A stretch of 16,181 nt of DNA from CAYMUC01 sp964471865. GTDB lineage: Bacteria; Actinomycetota; Acidimicrobiia; Acidimicrobiales; Ilumatobacteraceae. The translations under genes and the position numbers were made by a program. The stretch is from positions 1 through 16,181 of the forward strand of contig CAYYHU010000040.1 of assembly GCA_964471865.1 (NCBI GenBank). Direction: 5' to 3'. Below are positions 1 through 6,941 of this stretch, in pieces (position 1 is the stretch's first letter; every line of letters starts with the position of its first letter). Under the pieces are notes generated by a model. It did no database searches. It was not told the DNA's origin and saw only the letters and a program-made list of their open reading frames with translations.

Positions 1-321
1 CCGATGCGCGGCGGTGCGCAACGCCACCGTCAGGCCGAACTCGTCGATCTCGGCGGGGCTGGACGAGGCCACGGCCCAGGCTCCGATCCATCTGCGAATC
101 GGTTCGATCAGACGATGCCGCGCCGTTGGCGACAACAACTTCGAGTCCCGCAGTCCCGAGGGTGGAGCCGCGGTGTCGAGAGTCATCACTGCGACCCCGA
201 CGGTCACCGGGCCTGCGAGCGCACCCCGTCCCACTTCGTCACAGCCCCCCACGAGGCGATGACCTCGAGCCAGAAGTGATCGTTCGACCTCATCGGTCGC
301 GTCCTGGCGTGGTGACGTCAC
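1..321 (-). CDS. rnhB: Ribonuclease HII, N-terminal part (runs off the window)
   Basis: Ribonuclease HII cleaves the RNA strand of RNA/DNA hybrids and removes misincorporated ribonucleotides. The minus-strand frame is open from a GTG at 321 to the window edge (107 codons; the C-terminal part lies outside). Around residues 28-40 it shows the family signature GCDEVGRGALAGPV, with the first two catalytic acids (Asp, Glu), followed by GLRDSKLLS, the conserved DSK motif next to the active site. The GTG lies 3 nt after the selD stop, so translation is probably coupled to selD. Nothing better lies upstream, because the selD stop is so close. The remaining catalytic aspartates cannot be seen because the gene is cut. 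The family assignment is secure. Confidence 0.93.
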   Translation of the reverse strand, partial: MTSPRQDATDEVERSLLARGHRLVGGCDEVGRGALAGPVTVGVAVMTLDTAAPPSGLRDSKLLSPTARHRLIEPIRRWIGAWAVASSSPAEIDEFGLTVALRTAAHR

Positions 322-324
322 GGG

Positions 325-1329
325 TCAGCGCAACACGATGCCGACACCACCAGCCTCGACATCACCCACCCGCCACCAGGATCCCGAGGCGACGAGATCG
401 CTCGCCAGGTCTGGGGTCACCGCAGCGAGCAGACCACCCGATGTCTGGGGATCGAGACACAACGCCAATGCCGCGTCGGTTCCCTCGGCCGCGTCGAGAG
501 CGTCCACGACGTAGGCGAGATTGCGGTCATGGCCTCCGGTGCGCACCCCATCGGTGGCCAGACGCCGAGCCCCGGGATAGCCCTGAAGCGATTCCGCATC
601 CACGACGAGTCGCATGGCGCTGCGCTCCGCGATCTCCCATCCGTGGCCTCCCAATCCGTATCCGGTGACATCGGTGACGGCATGAACGGCGTCTCGGGCG
701 GCCACGAGGGTTTCACTGGCCTGACGATTGAGGGTTCGCATTCCCTGAATCGCTGCCGCTTGTTCATCCTCGGTTCCCGCGGCGAGCACGAGACCGGTGC
801 CGAGAGGTTTCGATGCCACGAGCACGTCCCCGGGGCGGGCACCGCCTTTGCGCATGACCCGGTCCGGATGCACCACTCCTTGCACGGCGAGTCCGAAGAT
901 CGGTTCGGGGTTTCGGATCGTATGACCGCCTGCGACCACACCACCGGCTTCGGCGACCACCTCAGCAGCGGCATCGAAAATCGCGGCGATGGCCTCGGTG
1001 GGAAGATGTTCGGGAAATGCCGCCACGTTGAGAGCCAGCACCACGCGTGCGCCCATCGCGAACACGTCGCTGCAGGCGTTCGCAGCGGCGATGGCCCCGA
1101 AATCCGCTGGATCGTCCACGAGTGGCGGGAAGAAATCCGTGGTCGATACCAATGCGGTGTCCTCGCTCAACCGGTACACAGCGGCATCGTCGAAGGGCGC
1201 CAACCCCACCACGAGTTCGCCACCGGGCATCGGACCGAGGTCCTTGACCAACGACGACAGCAGCGACGCCCCCCATTTGGCGGCGCATCCACCGCAACTG
1301 GTCCACTCTCGGAGCCGAAGACCATCCAT
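325..1329 (-). CDS. selD: Selenide, water dikinase (selenophosphate synthetase)
   Basis: SelD makes selenophosphate from selenide and ATP; it is the selenium donor for selenocysteine and for 2-selenouridine in tRNA. The 334-aa length is usual. The N-terminal active-site loop reads TSCGGCAAKWG (residues 10-20), with Cys15 and Lys18 spaced like the catalytic Cys/Sec and Lys of the family. The codon is TGC, so this SelD is not itself a selenoprotein. Further family segments are VSTTDFFPPLVDDPADFGAIAAANACSDVFAMGA in the AIRS-type N-terminal half (read in two pieces from about residue 62) and TDVTGYGLGGH in the C-terminal half. It is followed 3 nt later by rnhB. No selA, selB, selU or tRNA-Sec is visible, so the use made of selenophosphate cannot be told. 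A TAGGGT box lies 6 nt before the ATG. Confidence 0.93.
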   Translation of the reverse strand: MDGLRLREWTSCGGCAAKWGASLLSSLVKDLGPMPGGELVVGLAPFDDAAVYRLSEDTALVSTTDFFPPLVDDPADFGAIAAANACSDVFAMGARVVLALNVAAFPEHLPTEAIAAIFDAAAEVVAEAGGVVAGGHTIRNPEPIFGLAVQGVVHPDRVMRKGGARPGDVLVASKPLGTGLVLAAGTEDEQAAAIQGMRTLNRQASETLVAARDAVHAVTDVTGYGLGGHGWEIAERSAMRLVVDAESLQGYPGARRLATDGVRTGGHDRNLAYVVDALDAAEGTDAALALCLDPQTSGGLLAAVTPDLASDLVASGSWWRVGDVEAGGVGIVLR

Positions 1330-1335
1330 GACCGC

Positions 1336-1341
1336 ACCCTA
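1336..1341 (-). promoter_or_regulatory. Candidate -10 box of selD (leaderless type)
   Basis: On the minus strand TAGGGT fits the actinobacterial -10 pattern TANNNT and stands 6 nt before the selD ATG, so transcription would start at or near the A of the start codon. There is no Shine-Dalgarno sequence. No clear -35 element is visible. The same geometry recurs at other genes in this window. Confidence 0.45.
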
Positions 1342-1388
1342 CCGATCCGCCACCGGCCCCTGGGGCCTGGACATGCCAGGATCGACTC

Positions 1389-2288
1389 ATGTCGACATTG
1401 GCACGCGATCTCTGGCGGGTGGTGGAGCCGTTCCACCAACTCGCGTACCGTTCTCCGGCCGCGACCCAGGCCTATGGCGATCTGGGGTTGGTGCGCCCCG
1501 ATCAGCAGTACTTCGCCAACCGTCTCGCAGCCGCCGGGCCCATCGGGGCGCAGATGGCGGTGGCGTTGCTGTACGGCTTCGCTCCCCGCTACGTCCAGGG
1601 TGCGGTTCCCGAGATCTGGGGTATCACGACACCGGCGGCGGTGAGTGCGGCTCGGGCCGATGCCGCTCATGAGACTCTCGTCGAGGTCGTCGAACCGGTG
1701 GCTGATGTCGAGATGCTCGATACAGCGGCGCGAACCGCCCGCCGGCTCGTGGATGCAACCGACCTCGCGGGCCGTCCCCTGGCGGCTGCGCATGCCGATC
1801 TCGCCTGGCCCGCCGTGTCAGGACCGATGGGATCTGCGATGGTGCTGTGGCATGCCTGCACGATTCTTCGTGAACACCGCGGTGACGCTCATTGGGCGAT
1901 CACCTCGGCTCATGAGATCGACCCGGTGGAATGCCATGTGCTCCACGCCGCGGATGGTGCGATGCCCCCAGAGTTGCTGCAACGAGTGTCGGGATGGGAC
2001 GACGAGGCCTGGTCGGCAGCCTCTCACCGCCTCATCGAGCGAGGTCTCGTCACCGGTGACGGAGCCGAGATGACCCTGACCAACCGGGGTCGGCAGTGCA
2101 AATGGGATATCGAGCATCACACCGATCGCGAAGCGGGCCGCTCCATCGCCATCGTGGGTGACGCCGAGGTCGCGAACCTGATGGCGGCCATGCGTCCCTG
2201 GGTCGATCAGATCATCGGCGCCGAGGTGGTGGGAGCATGGAAACTACGGGAGCAGTTGTGGAGGGATCTGGGGGATCGCCCTCACTGA
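1389..2288 (+). CDS. SCO6745 family protein (winged-helix-like C-terminal part)
   Basis: This 299-aa protein matches the actinobacterial SCO6745 family in its N-terminal pattern: LWRVVEPFHQLAYRSPAA, then YFANRLAAAGPIG, then LLYGFAPRYVQGAVPEIW (residues about 8-75). The C-terminal half (about residues 190-245) looks like a winged helix: LLQRVSGWDDEAWSAA, a recognition-like segment, then GLVTGDGAEMTLTNRGRQ. The function is not established; family members are often annotated only as HTH-containing. It is divergent from selD with 59 nt between starts. CAGGAT lies 6 nt before the ATG, a weak match to the leaderless -10 pattern, and AGGA at 1378-1381 could also serve as a weak ribosome site. The last 77 nt overlap the 3' end of the opposing gene. 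Confidence 0.8.
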   Translation: MSTLARDLWRVVEPFHQLAYRSPAATQAYGDLGLVRPDQQYFANRLAAAGPIGAQMAVALLYGFAPRYVQGAVPEIWGITTPAAVSAARADAAHETLVEVVEPVADVEMLDTAARTARRLVDATDLAGRPLAAAHADLAWPAVSGPMGSAMVLWHACTILREHRGDAHWAITSAHEIDPVECHVLHAADGAMPPELLQRVSGWDDEAWSAASHRLIERGLVTGDGAEMTLTNRGRQCKWDIEHHTDREAGRSIAIVGDAEVANLMAAMRPWVDQIIGAEVVGAWKLREQLWRDLGDRPH

Positions 2289-3513
2289 GGTCCCGGCGCC
2301 GGGCCTCGGCACCGGGGGGCACACCCAGCAACGCTTCACCACGCACCTCGGTACTCGACCAGTGCGGATCGAGCCCACCGCCCTCCATACGCCATGGCGA
2401 CGAGTCCGAGCCACCGGTGACCTCCCACAGCACCGCTGGACGTTCACCGTGCCATCGCAACGCGTACGACAGCCGCCTCCCGCCGCCCACCACCAGGCCA
2501 TGAGCCTCGATCGCAGTTCCGAACCAGGCCGGATCCAACCCCTCGGGCATCAATGCGGCTCCAGCTCCGGAAAGGGTTCGAGCGAATCGATCCTCGATCG
2601 CCATGGTGGGCAGTGATGTCGAGGCGGCATCGGGAATGCCGGTAGCCACCTGAGCGAGGATCGCCTCGAGATCCCCGACGGCTCGATCCTCACCGGCGGC
2701 TTTCAGCGTGGCGGCGGCGCGAACGAGGATCCCATGATGGCCAGGTAATGGAGTCGAGCGCCGGCGCCGTGACAGTCGACGCGGCCCTCGCGTCGTAGTG
2801 GTGCGCACCACGGCCGCGAGATTGGCAGCGAACTCGTCGGCCCAGATCCCGAACGAGTCCCCCATGGCGATCCGTTCGATGAGATGGCCGAGCACCACCA
2901 CCGGGTCATCCGACGGATCCACCGGGGCCAGGACCCATTGGCTGCGAACCCGTCTCAGTTCCTCCTCCACCCGATCACCAGCGACACTGATCCGCGACAC
3001 ACGATCGGTCGCGCCCACCCAGCCTCGTACGAGGGCGTCGAGTTCGGGCACGTCGCCGGGCCACGACGGGCAGCGCTGTGGATCATGAGCGACCACGACC
3101 GTGGCCATCGCCCGATGGCCCACCGGTACCACGACGGCATCCGAAGCCGGCGGAGCCCCAGGACCCGGACGCGGCGCGGTCGAACGCGAGGCGAGAACAT
3201 GGCCGCCAGCAACGGCGACAGCGATGGCGGCGGGGGACTCGTTGCGAAACTCGAACACGGTCAACCCAGCGTGATCCGGGGCCGCTCCGACTCGGGCGAT
3301 CACATCGCCTCCGGGAATCCTCAAGCGCGTCTCGACCACGGGGACCCCGTCCACACAGTGTTGACGAACCCCGGACTCGCTCATGGGATCGTGCCAACGG
3401 TCCTCGGCCGCGACCCACCATGACGTCGAGGGTGAACCATCCCAGGGCCGAACCTCGCCTCCAGGGGACACGTCCGCTCGCCACGGGTGTCCGAGACTTC
3501 CGATGACCGTCAT
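2212..3513 (-). CDS. Unrecognised 433-aa protein downstream of gpsA
   Basis: I do not recognise this protein with confidence. The ATG at 3513 was chosen because the gpsA stop lies only 22 nt upstream; the open frame continues further up but would run through gpsA. The N-terminal part (residues 1-125) starts LGHPWRADVSPGGEVRPWDG and looks rich in beta strands. The middle has VRSQWVLAPV and LIERIAMGDSFGIWADEFAANLAAVV, probably helical. The C-terminal part contains LSYALRWHGERPAVLWEVTGG. The WHGERPAVLWE segment reminds me of non-catalytic domains near actinobacterial glycogen-debranching-type proteins, but that is only an impression. There is no signal peptide or membrane segment. The last ~25 residues are proline- and charge-rich and overlap the convergent SCO6745 gene by 77 nt. 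Confidence 0.7.
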   Translation of the reverse strand: MTVIGSLGHPWRADVSPGGEVRPWDGSPSTSWWVAAEDRWHDPMSESGVRQHCVDGVPVVETRLRIPGGDVIARVGAAPDHAGLTVFEFRNESPAAIAVAVAGGHVLASRSTAPRPGPGAPPASDAVVVPVGHRAMATVVVAHDPQRCPSWPGDVPELDALVRGWVGATDRVSRISVAGDRVEEELRRVRSQWVLAPVDPSDDPVVVLGHLIERIAMGDSFGIWADEFAANLAAVVRTTTTRGPRRLSRRRRSTPLPGHHGILVRAAATLKAAGEDRAVGDLEAILAQVATGIPDAASTSLPTMAIEDRFARTLSGAGAALMPEGLDPAWFGTAIEAHGLVVGGGRRLSYALRWHGERPAVLWEVTGGSDSSPWRMEGGGLDPHWSSTEVRGEALLGVPPGAEARRRDLSEGDPPDPSTTAPVVSMLPPPRRR

Positions 3514-3535
3514 GAACCGACAGTCAACCGGGTCC

Positions 3536-4525
3536 TCAGTCGAGCTCCGACCTCGCGTCGCGTCCCATGAGCCGTAACAAGGCGTCTGCGGCGGAACGAC
3601 CCTGGTGACATACGGCGACGACTTGTTCCGTGATCGGCATCTCGACCCCGTGACGGCGGGCGAGATCGAGCACCGACGGTGAACTCTTGACACCTTCGGC
3701 GACCATCGACATCGACGCGAGGATCTCCTCGATCGAGCGTCCCTGACCCAAAGCGATCCCGACGGCGGTATTGCGGCTTTGTCCTGATGAGCACGTCGCG
3801 ATGAGATCGCCCATTCCGGCGAGACCGGCGAAGGTTTCGGGATGGCCTCCCATGGCCACTCCGAGGCGCGTCATCTCTGCGAGACCCCGAGTGATCAACG
3901 TGGCTCGGGTGTTGTCGCCGAAACCCATGCCCTGGGCCATTCCCGAGGCGATCGCGATCACGTTCTTGACGACCCCTCCCACCTCACAGCCGACCACGTC
4001 GGGATTGGTGTAGATCCTCAAGGTGGGTCGGGTGAAGATCCGTTGGAGTTCGCTCGCGATGACGTGATCATCGATGGCGACCACGCTCGCAGCAGGCTGG
4101 CCTCGCAGAATCTCGCGGGCCAGATTCGGACCGGTGAGAACCGCCACGGGATGCCCTGGGATCTCCTCGGCCACGATTTCACTCATCCGCTTGAGCGAGG
4201 CCCGCTCGAGGCCTTTGGCCAGACTCACCACCGGCACCCAGGCCCGCACCCGGCGCGCGGCGTCTATCAGGACATCGCGAAACCCATGCGATGGAACCGC
4301 CATCACCACGACATCGGCTCCCGCCACGGCGTCGGCGAGATCGCTGGTCACCTCGAGACCCTCGGGGAGTTCGTGATCGGGCAGATATCGACCGTTTCGC
4401 CGCGTGGAGCGGATCTCGGTGACGAGATCAGGGTCGCGAGCCCACAACCTCGTGGGCGCGTTCGCAGCCGCGAGTGCCGCCACGGTGGTCCCCCAGGATC
4501 CCGCCCCGATCACGGCGACGTTCAT
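3536..4525 (-). CDS. gpsA: Glycerol-3-phosphate dehydrogenase [NAD(P)+]
   Basis: GpsA reduces dihydroxyacetone phosphate to sn-glycerol 3-phosphate, the backbone for phospholipids. From the ATG at 4525 it is 329 aa, normal for the family. It opens with MNVAVIGAGSWGTTVA, the dinucleotide-binding loop, followed by LTGPNLAREI in the middle and GGVVKNVIAIASG, which carries the catalytic lysine (about residue 187). NTRATLITRGLAEM and TFAGLAGMGDLIATC are further hallmarks. The open frame extends upstream, but the family begins at this methionine. Two in-frame GTG codons lie just before it (4528 and 4531), and a TAGTGT box 7 nt before 4531 makes the GTG at 4531 a possible leaderless start. The unrecognised 433-aa gene follows after 22 nt; cofC starts divergently 37 nt away. 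Confidence 0.95.
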   Translation of the reverse strand: MNVAVIGAGSWGTTVAALAAANAPTRLWARDPDLVTEIRSTRRNGRYLPDHELPEGLEVTSDLADAVAGADVVVMAVPSHGFRDVLIDAARRVRAWVPVVSLAKGLERASLKRMSEIVAEEIPGHPVAVLTGPNLAREILRGQPAASVVAIDDHVIASELQRIFTRPTLRIYTNPDVVGCEVGGVVKNVIAIASGMAQGMGFGDNTRATLITRGLAEMTRLGVAMGGHPETFAGLAGMGDLIATCSSGQSRNTAVGIALGQGRSIEEILASMSMVAEGVKSSPSVLDLARRHGVEMPITEQVVAVCHQGRSAADALLRLMGRDARSELD

Positions 4526-4538
4526 CACCACGGGCAGG

Positions 4539-4544
4539 ACACTA
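4539..4544 (-). promoter_or_regulatory. Candidate -10 box of gpsA
   Basis: TAGTGT on the minus strand lies 7 nt before an in-frame GTG (4531) and 13 nt before the ATG at 4525. It fits TANNNT. The gpsA-cofC gap is only 37 bp, so both promoters must sit in this short segment. Confidence 0.4.
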
Positions 4545-4558
4545 CAGCGGTTCCCTCG

Positions 4559-4564
4559 TAGCAT
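4559..4564 (+). promoter_or_regulatory. Candidate -10 box of cofC, overlapping its first possible ATG
   Basis: TAGCAT overlaps the first in-frame ATG (4563) and stands 7 nt before the second one (4572). If this is the real -10 box, the mRNA would begin at about 4572 and the protein would start there (MSATGASRS...). No Shine-Dalgarno sequence precedes either ATG. Confidence 0.33.
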
Positions 4565-5282
4565 GCCCCCGATGTCCGCGACTGGCGCCTCGCGCTCCTG
4601 GGATGGGGCCCACCAAGAGGAACCAAGCGTTGCGGTACTGGTGCCGATCAAGTCCCTCGAGCGCGCGAAAGGTCGCCTGGCGGACCGCCTGGATCATGCC
4701 GCCCGTCGAGAATTGGCCCAGATCATGGCCCGAGGCGTCATCGCTGCGGCGTCTCCAACCCCGTGTTACGTCGCCTGTGATGACATCGATGTGGCTCGAC
4801 AGGCCGAATCCTGGGGAGCCGAGGTCCTGTGGTGCCCGGTGTCGGGACTCAACGAAAGCGTCACATATGCCACCGCGAGTCTTCGGGCTCGCGGCGTCGA
4901 TCATGTCGTCATCGCCCATGGTGATCTTCCCTTGGCCCCGGCGACGGCTCCAGGAGGTTTCGATCCGTTGGTCGCTACCGGTCGGGTTCGCCTCGTCACC
5001 GATACTGCCGGGGACGGCACCAACGTGTTGTCCCTGCCGCTCGCGCATCCCTGGACGTTCTTTTATGGTCCCGGTTCTCGCGCGCGTCACGTCGAGGAGG
5101 CAGCCCGCCGGGATCTACCCATCGAGGTGATCACTCATGATCTGCTCTCCCAGGACCTCGACACCCATGCCGATCTCGACATGGTGACCACCACCTTGCT
5201 GACCGACGAGGATCTCGCTCGCCGCTGCGACGATCTCACCCGCCTTCTGCGAGCGCAGTCCCCATCTCGTCACCACCCCTGA
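4563..5282 (+). CDS. cofC: 2-phospho-L-lactate / phosphoenolpyruvate guanylyltransferase (F420 biosynthesis)
   Basis: The CofC/FbiD family activates 2-phospho-L-lactate or phosphoenolpyruvate with GTP, giving the donor for the side chain of coenzyme F420. The protein is about 239 aa, in the family range. The nucleotide-binding start VAVLVPIKSLERAKGRLA lies at about residues 22-40, VIAHGDLPLAPA with the metal-binding aspartate in the middle, and DTAGDGTNVLSLP after it; GDGTNVL is diagnostic. A longer open frame reaches upstream into gpsA but has no family similarity. The start is uncertain between 4563 and 4572 (see the -10 box). The PIG-L gene follows after 11 nt, so the two are probably co-transcribed. 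cofD/fbiB are not visible. In actinobacteria the name fbiD is also used. Confidence 0.9.
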   Translation: MPPMSATGASRSWDGAHQEEPSVAVLVPIKSLERAKGRLADRLDHAARRELAQIMARGVIAAASPTPCYVACDDIDVARQAESWGAEVLWCPVSGLNESVTYATASLRARGVDHVVIAHGDLPLAPATAPGGFDPLVATGRVRLVTDTAGDGTNVLSLPLAHPWTFFYGPGSRARHVEEAARRDLPIEVITHDLLSQDLDTHADLDMVTTTLLTDEDLARRCDDLTRLLRAQSPSRHHP

Positions 5283-5293
5283 GCGAGGACCTG

Positions 5294-6076
5294 ATGATCC
5301 GCTTCCATCCCAATGAACCCGGCCAACCCGTTCCTTCGGAGGGAACAGCCCTCACCGATTGGAGCTGCGACCTTGCGATACCAGCCTCGGCACTGGCCAT
5401 CGGAGCCCACCCCGACGACGTCGAGTTCGGATGCGGAGCGACCCTCGCCAAATGGGCTGCGGCGGGATGCGTGGTCCACATCCTGATCCTCACCGACGGC
5501 TCCAAGGGAACCTGGGACCCTGATATCGATCCCGACCTACTGCGTCGGACCCGTCGTGAGGAACAACGCGATGCGGCCCGGCGACTCGGAGCGACGGGTG
5601 AGGTGATGTTTCTCGATGAGATAGACGGGGAACTCGAATCCTCACTGGCGCTGCGACGAGAGGTCATACGCCGGATCCGAACCGTGAGGCCCGTCGTCGT
5701 GCTGGGGCATGATCCGTGGCGGCGCTATCGCATCCATCCCGATCACCGCCAGGCCGGCTGGTTGGTCTGCGACGCGATCGCCGGGTCGCGAGATCCGTTG
5801 TTCGACCCCGACCCGACTCTGGCGCATCACCGGGTGAGCACGGTGTTGTTGTGGGAGGCCGACGCTCCGAATCACGTCGAGAACGTGACCGGCCACGTCG
5901 AAACGAAGCTGTCAGCCCTCGAGGCTCACGCCAGTCAATACCGCTCGACGATGCGCGCTGAGGGCGAGGACGAGATGGAAGCGTTCCGTCATCGCATCCG
6001 CGAGCGGCTCATCGGCCTGGGCCGACCTCATGACATGGGCTCAGCAGAGATCTTCGTGCGCCTCGACGACGTCTAA
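5294..6076 (+). CDS. PIG-L (LmbE-like) family zinc-dependent deacetylase
   Basis: PIG-L enzymes remove N-acetyl groups from sugar conjugates; the family includes MshB of mycothiol synthesis and BshB of bacillithiol synthesis. This one is 260 aa. Near residues 33-50 it has ALAIGAHPDDVEFGCG, in which His39 and Asp42 are the expected zinc ligands and Asp41 the general base. IHPDHRQAG near residue 147 carries the third zinc ligand. LTDGSKGTWD and the RREEQRDAARRLG helix are also typical. AHPDDVEFG is closer to the general LmbE/BshB form than to MshB, so the substrate is unknown. An extra 25-30 residues precede the core. GAGGA at 5283-5287 could be a weak ribosome site. It sits 11 nt after cofC and converges on the TIGR03084 gene across a perfect stem-loop. 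Confidence 0.9.
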   Translation: MIRFHPNEPGQPVPSEGTALTDWSCDLAIPASALAIGAHPDDVEFGCGATLAKWAAAGCVVHILILTDGSKGTWDPDIDPDLLRRTRREEQRDAARRLGATGEVMFLDEIDGELESSLALRREVIRRIRTVRPVVVLGHDPWRRYRIHPDHRQAGWLVCDAIAGSRDPLFDPDPTLAHHRVSTVLLWEADAPNHVENVTGHVETKLSALEAHASQYRSTMRAEGEDEMEAFRHRIRERLIGLGRPHDMGSAEIFVRLDDV

Positions 6077-6084
6077 GGCGACAA

Positions 6085-6100
6085 CTCCCGTCGTCGGGAG
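6085..6100. terminator. Perfect stem-loop between convergent genes
   Basis: CTCCCG, a TCGT loop, then CGGGAG: a perfect 6-bp GC-rich stem placed 8 nt after the PIG-L stop and 10 nt before the stop of the opposing TIGR03084 gene. Its symmetry would serve both directions. There is no T-tract, so it would be a weak or non-canonical terminator. Confidence 0.45.
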
Positions 6101-6110
6101 CCCCTCAACC

Positions 6111-6884
6111 TCAGGATCCCAGCGGTTGACGACCTGAGCCTGGCGGACCTGCGAAGGCTTGCGCGATCGGCATCCAGTCGAGGGCCGCGTCACCTCGGAT
6201 CTCCAGAGTGGTGTCGTCGAGATGTCGACGCTGGGTCACCACCAGACAGAAGTCCAGTGCCGATCCCTGGACCAACGACTCTCCGGTTGCGCCTTCGTTC
6301 CAGATCCACGTCTCACCGTCGGGTGCTGTCAACTCGACTCGAACCTCGGTGTCGGGAATCGGGCGCTGATTCACGAGATAGGCATAGGGACGGGCCCGGA
6401 CACCGATGTGGGCGATATGGCGCAGTCTCGAACTCGCCGGCGGCGTCACTGCGATGGCGTCCGCAATGTCGTAACCGTGAGCCCAGGTCTCCATCAGCCG
6501 CGCCGTGGCGGAACTCTTGGCCGCCATCGCGGGCCCGTACCACGGGACCCGCCGGCTGGGATCGGTAGCTCTGGCGACGTCCACGAGATGGCGACGCCCC
6601 TGGCGCCAACTCTCGAGGAGCTCCGCACCCGACATGTCGCTCGCCGCCTCGACCGAGGGGTCGACACCGCGAGCGATCCATGACTGCGTGTCGGCCGCGA
6701 ACGCGTCGGGATCCGTCATCGACAGCGCCGCACGCACGTCGAAGAACCACAGATGACTGATCTGATGCTTGAGCGACCATCCCTCAGCCGGGGTCGCAGC
6801 GCACCATTCGTCTTCGGACAGGCCCGACACGATCGCGTCGAGGGCCTCGTGTTCAGCAGCGAGGTCGTCACAGAGAGACTCCAT
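6111..6884 (-). CDS. TIGR03084 family metal-binding protein (MDMPI/DinB-like fold)
   Basis: The family is conserved in actinobacteria and related to mycothiol-dependent maleylpyruvate isomerase and DinB-type four-helix proteins that bind a metal. The 257-aa protein begins LCDDLAAEHEALDAIVSGL and has GWSLKHQISHLWFFD with His44, a likely metal ligand. It continues with VPWYGPAMAAKSSATARLMETWAHGYDIADA (split at the tryptophan), whose Glu, His and Asp are candidate ligands, then RLRHIAHIGVRARPYAY. The end, LDFCLVVTQRRHLDDT followed by IAQAFAGPPGSGRQ, is diagnostic of TIGR03084. The reaction is not established; a thiol cofactor such as mycothiol is an inference from the family. The ATG is fixed by the family start. 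There is no Shine-Dalgarno, and an exact inverted repeat lies immediately upstream. Confidence 0.9.
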   Translation of the reverse strand: MESLCDDLAAEHEALDAIVSGLSEDEWCAATPAEGWSLKHQISHLWFFDVRAALSMTDPDAFAADTQSWIARGVDPSVEAASDMSGAELLESWRQGRRHLVDVARATDPSRRVPWYGPAMAAKSSATARLMETWAHGYDIADAIAVTPPASSRLRHIAHIGVRARPYAYLVNQRPIPDTEVRVELTAPDGETWIWNEGATGESLVQGSALDFCLVVTQRRHLDDTTLEIRGDAALDWMPIAQAFAGPPGSGRQPLGS

Positions 6885-6885
6885 C

Positions 6886-6900
6886 GGGTCATTGTGACCC
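6886..6900 (-). promoter_or_regulatory. Exact inverted repeat over the putative -10 of the TIGR03084 gene
   Basis: On the minus strand the sequence is GGGTCACAATGACCC: two perfect 6-nt arms around a 3-nt centre, ending 1 nt before the ATG. CACAAT, spanning the centre, matches TATAAT at 4 of 6 positions and lies 6 nt before the ATG, the spacing seen at selD, pgi and pafB. A dimeric repressor bound here would cover the promoter; alternatively the repeat is a hairpin at the very 5' end of the message. Confidence 0.5.
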
Positions 6901-6941
6901 TGACGCGCCCTCCGTGACGACCTCGACGCCGTTGCGGGGTG

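Noticed and set aside
1267..1300. Selenocysteine in the SelD active site
   Set aside because: Both candidate positions are encoded by TGC, not TGA.
529..1644. Plus-strand open frame of 371 codons antisense to selD
   Set aside because: Shadow of selD; runs on into the SCO6745 gene in a wrong frame.
4526..4651. 42-residue N-terminal extension of GpsA
   Set aside because: GpsA proteins start at the dinucleotide-binding strand (MNVAVIGAG); the extension is antisense to cofC.
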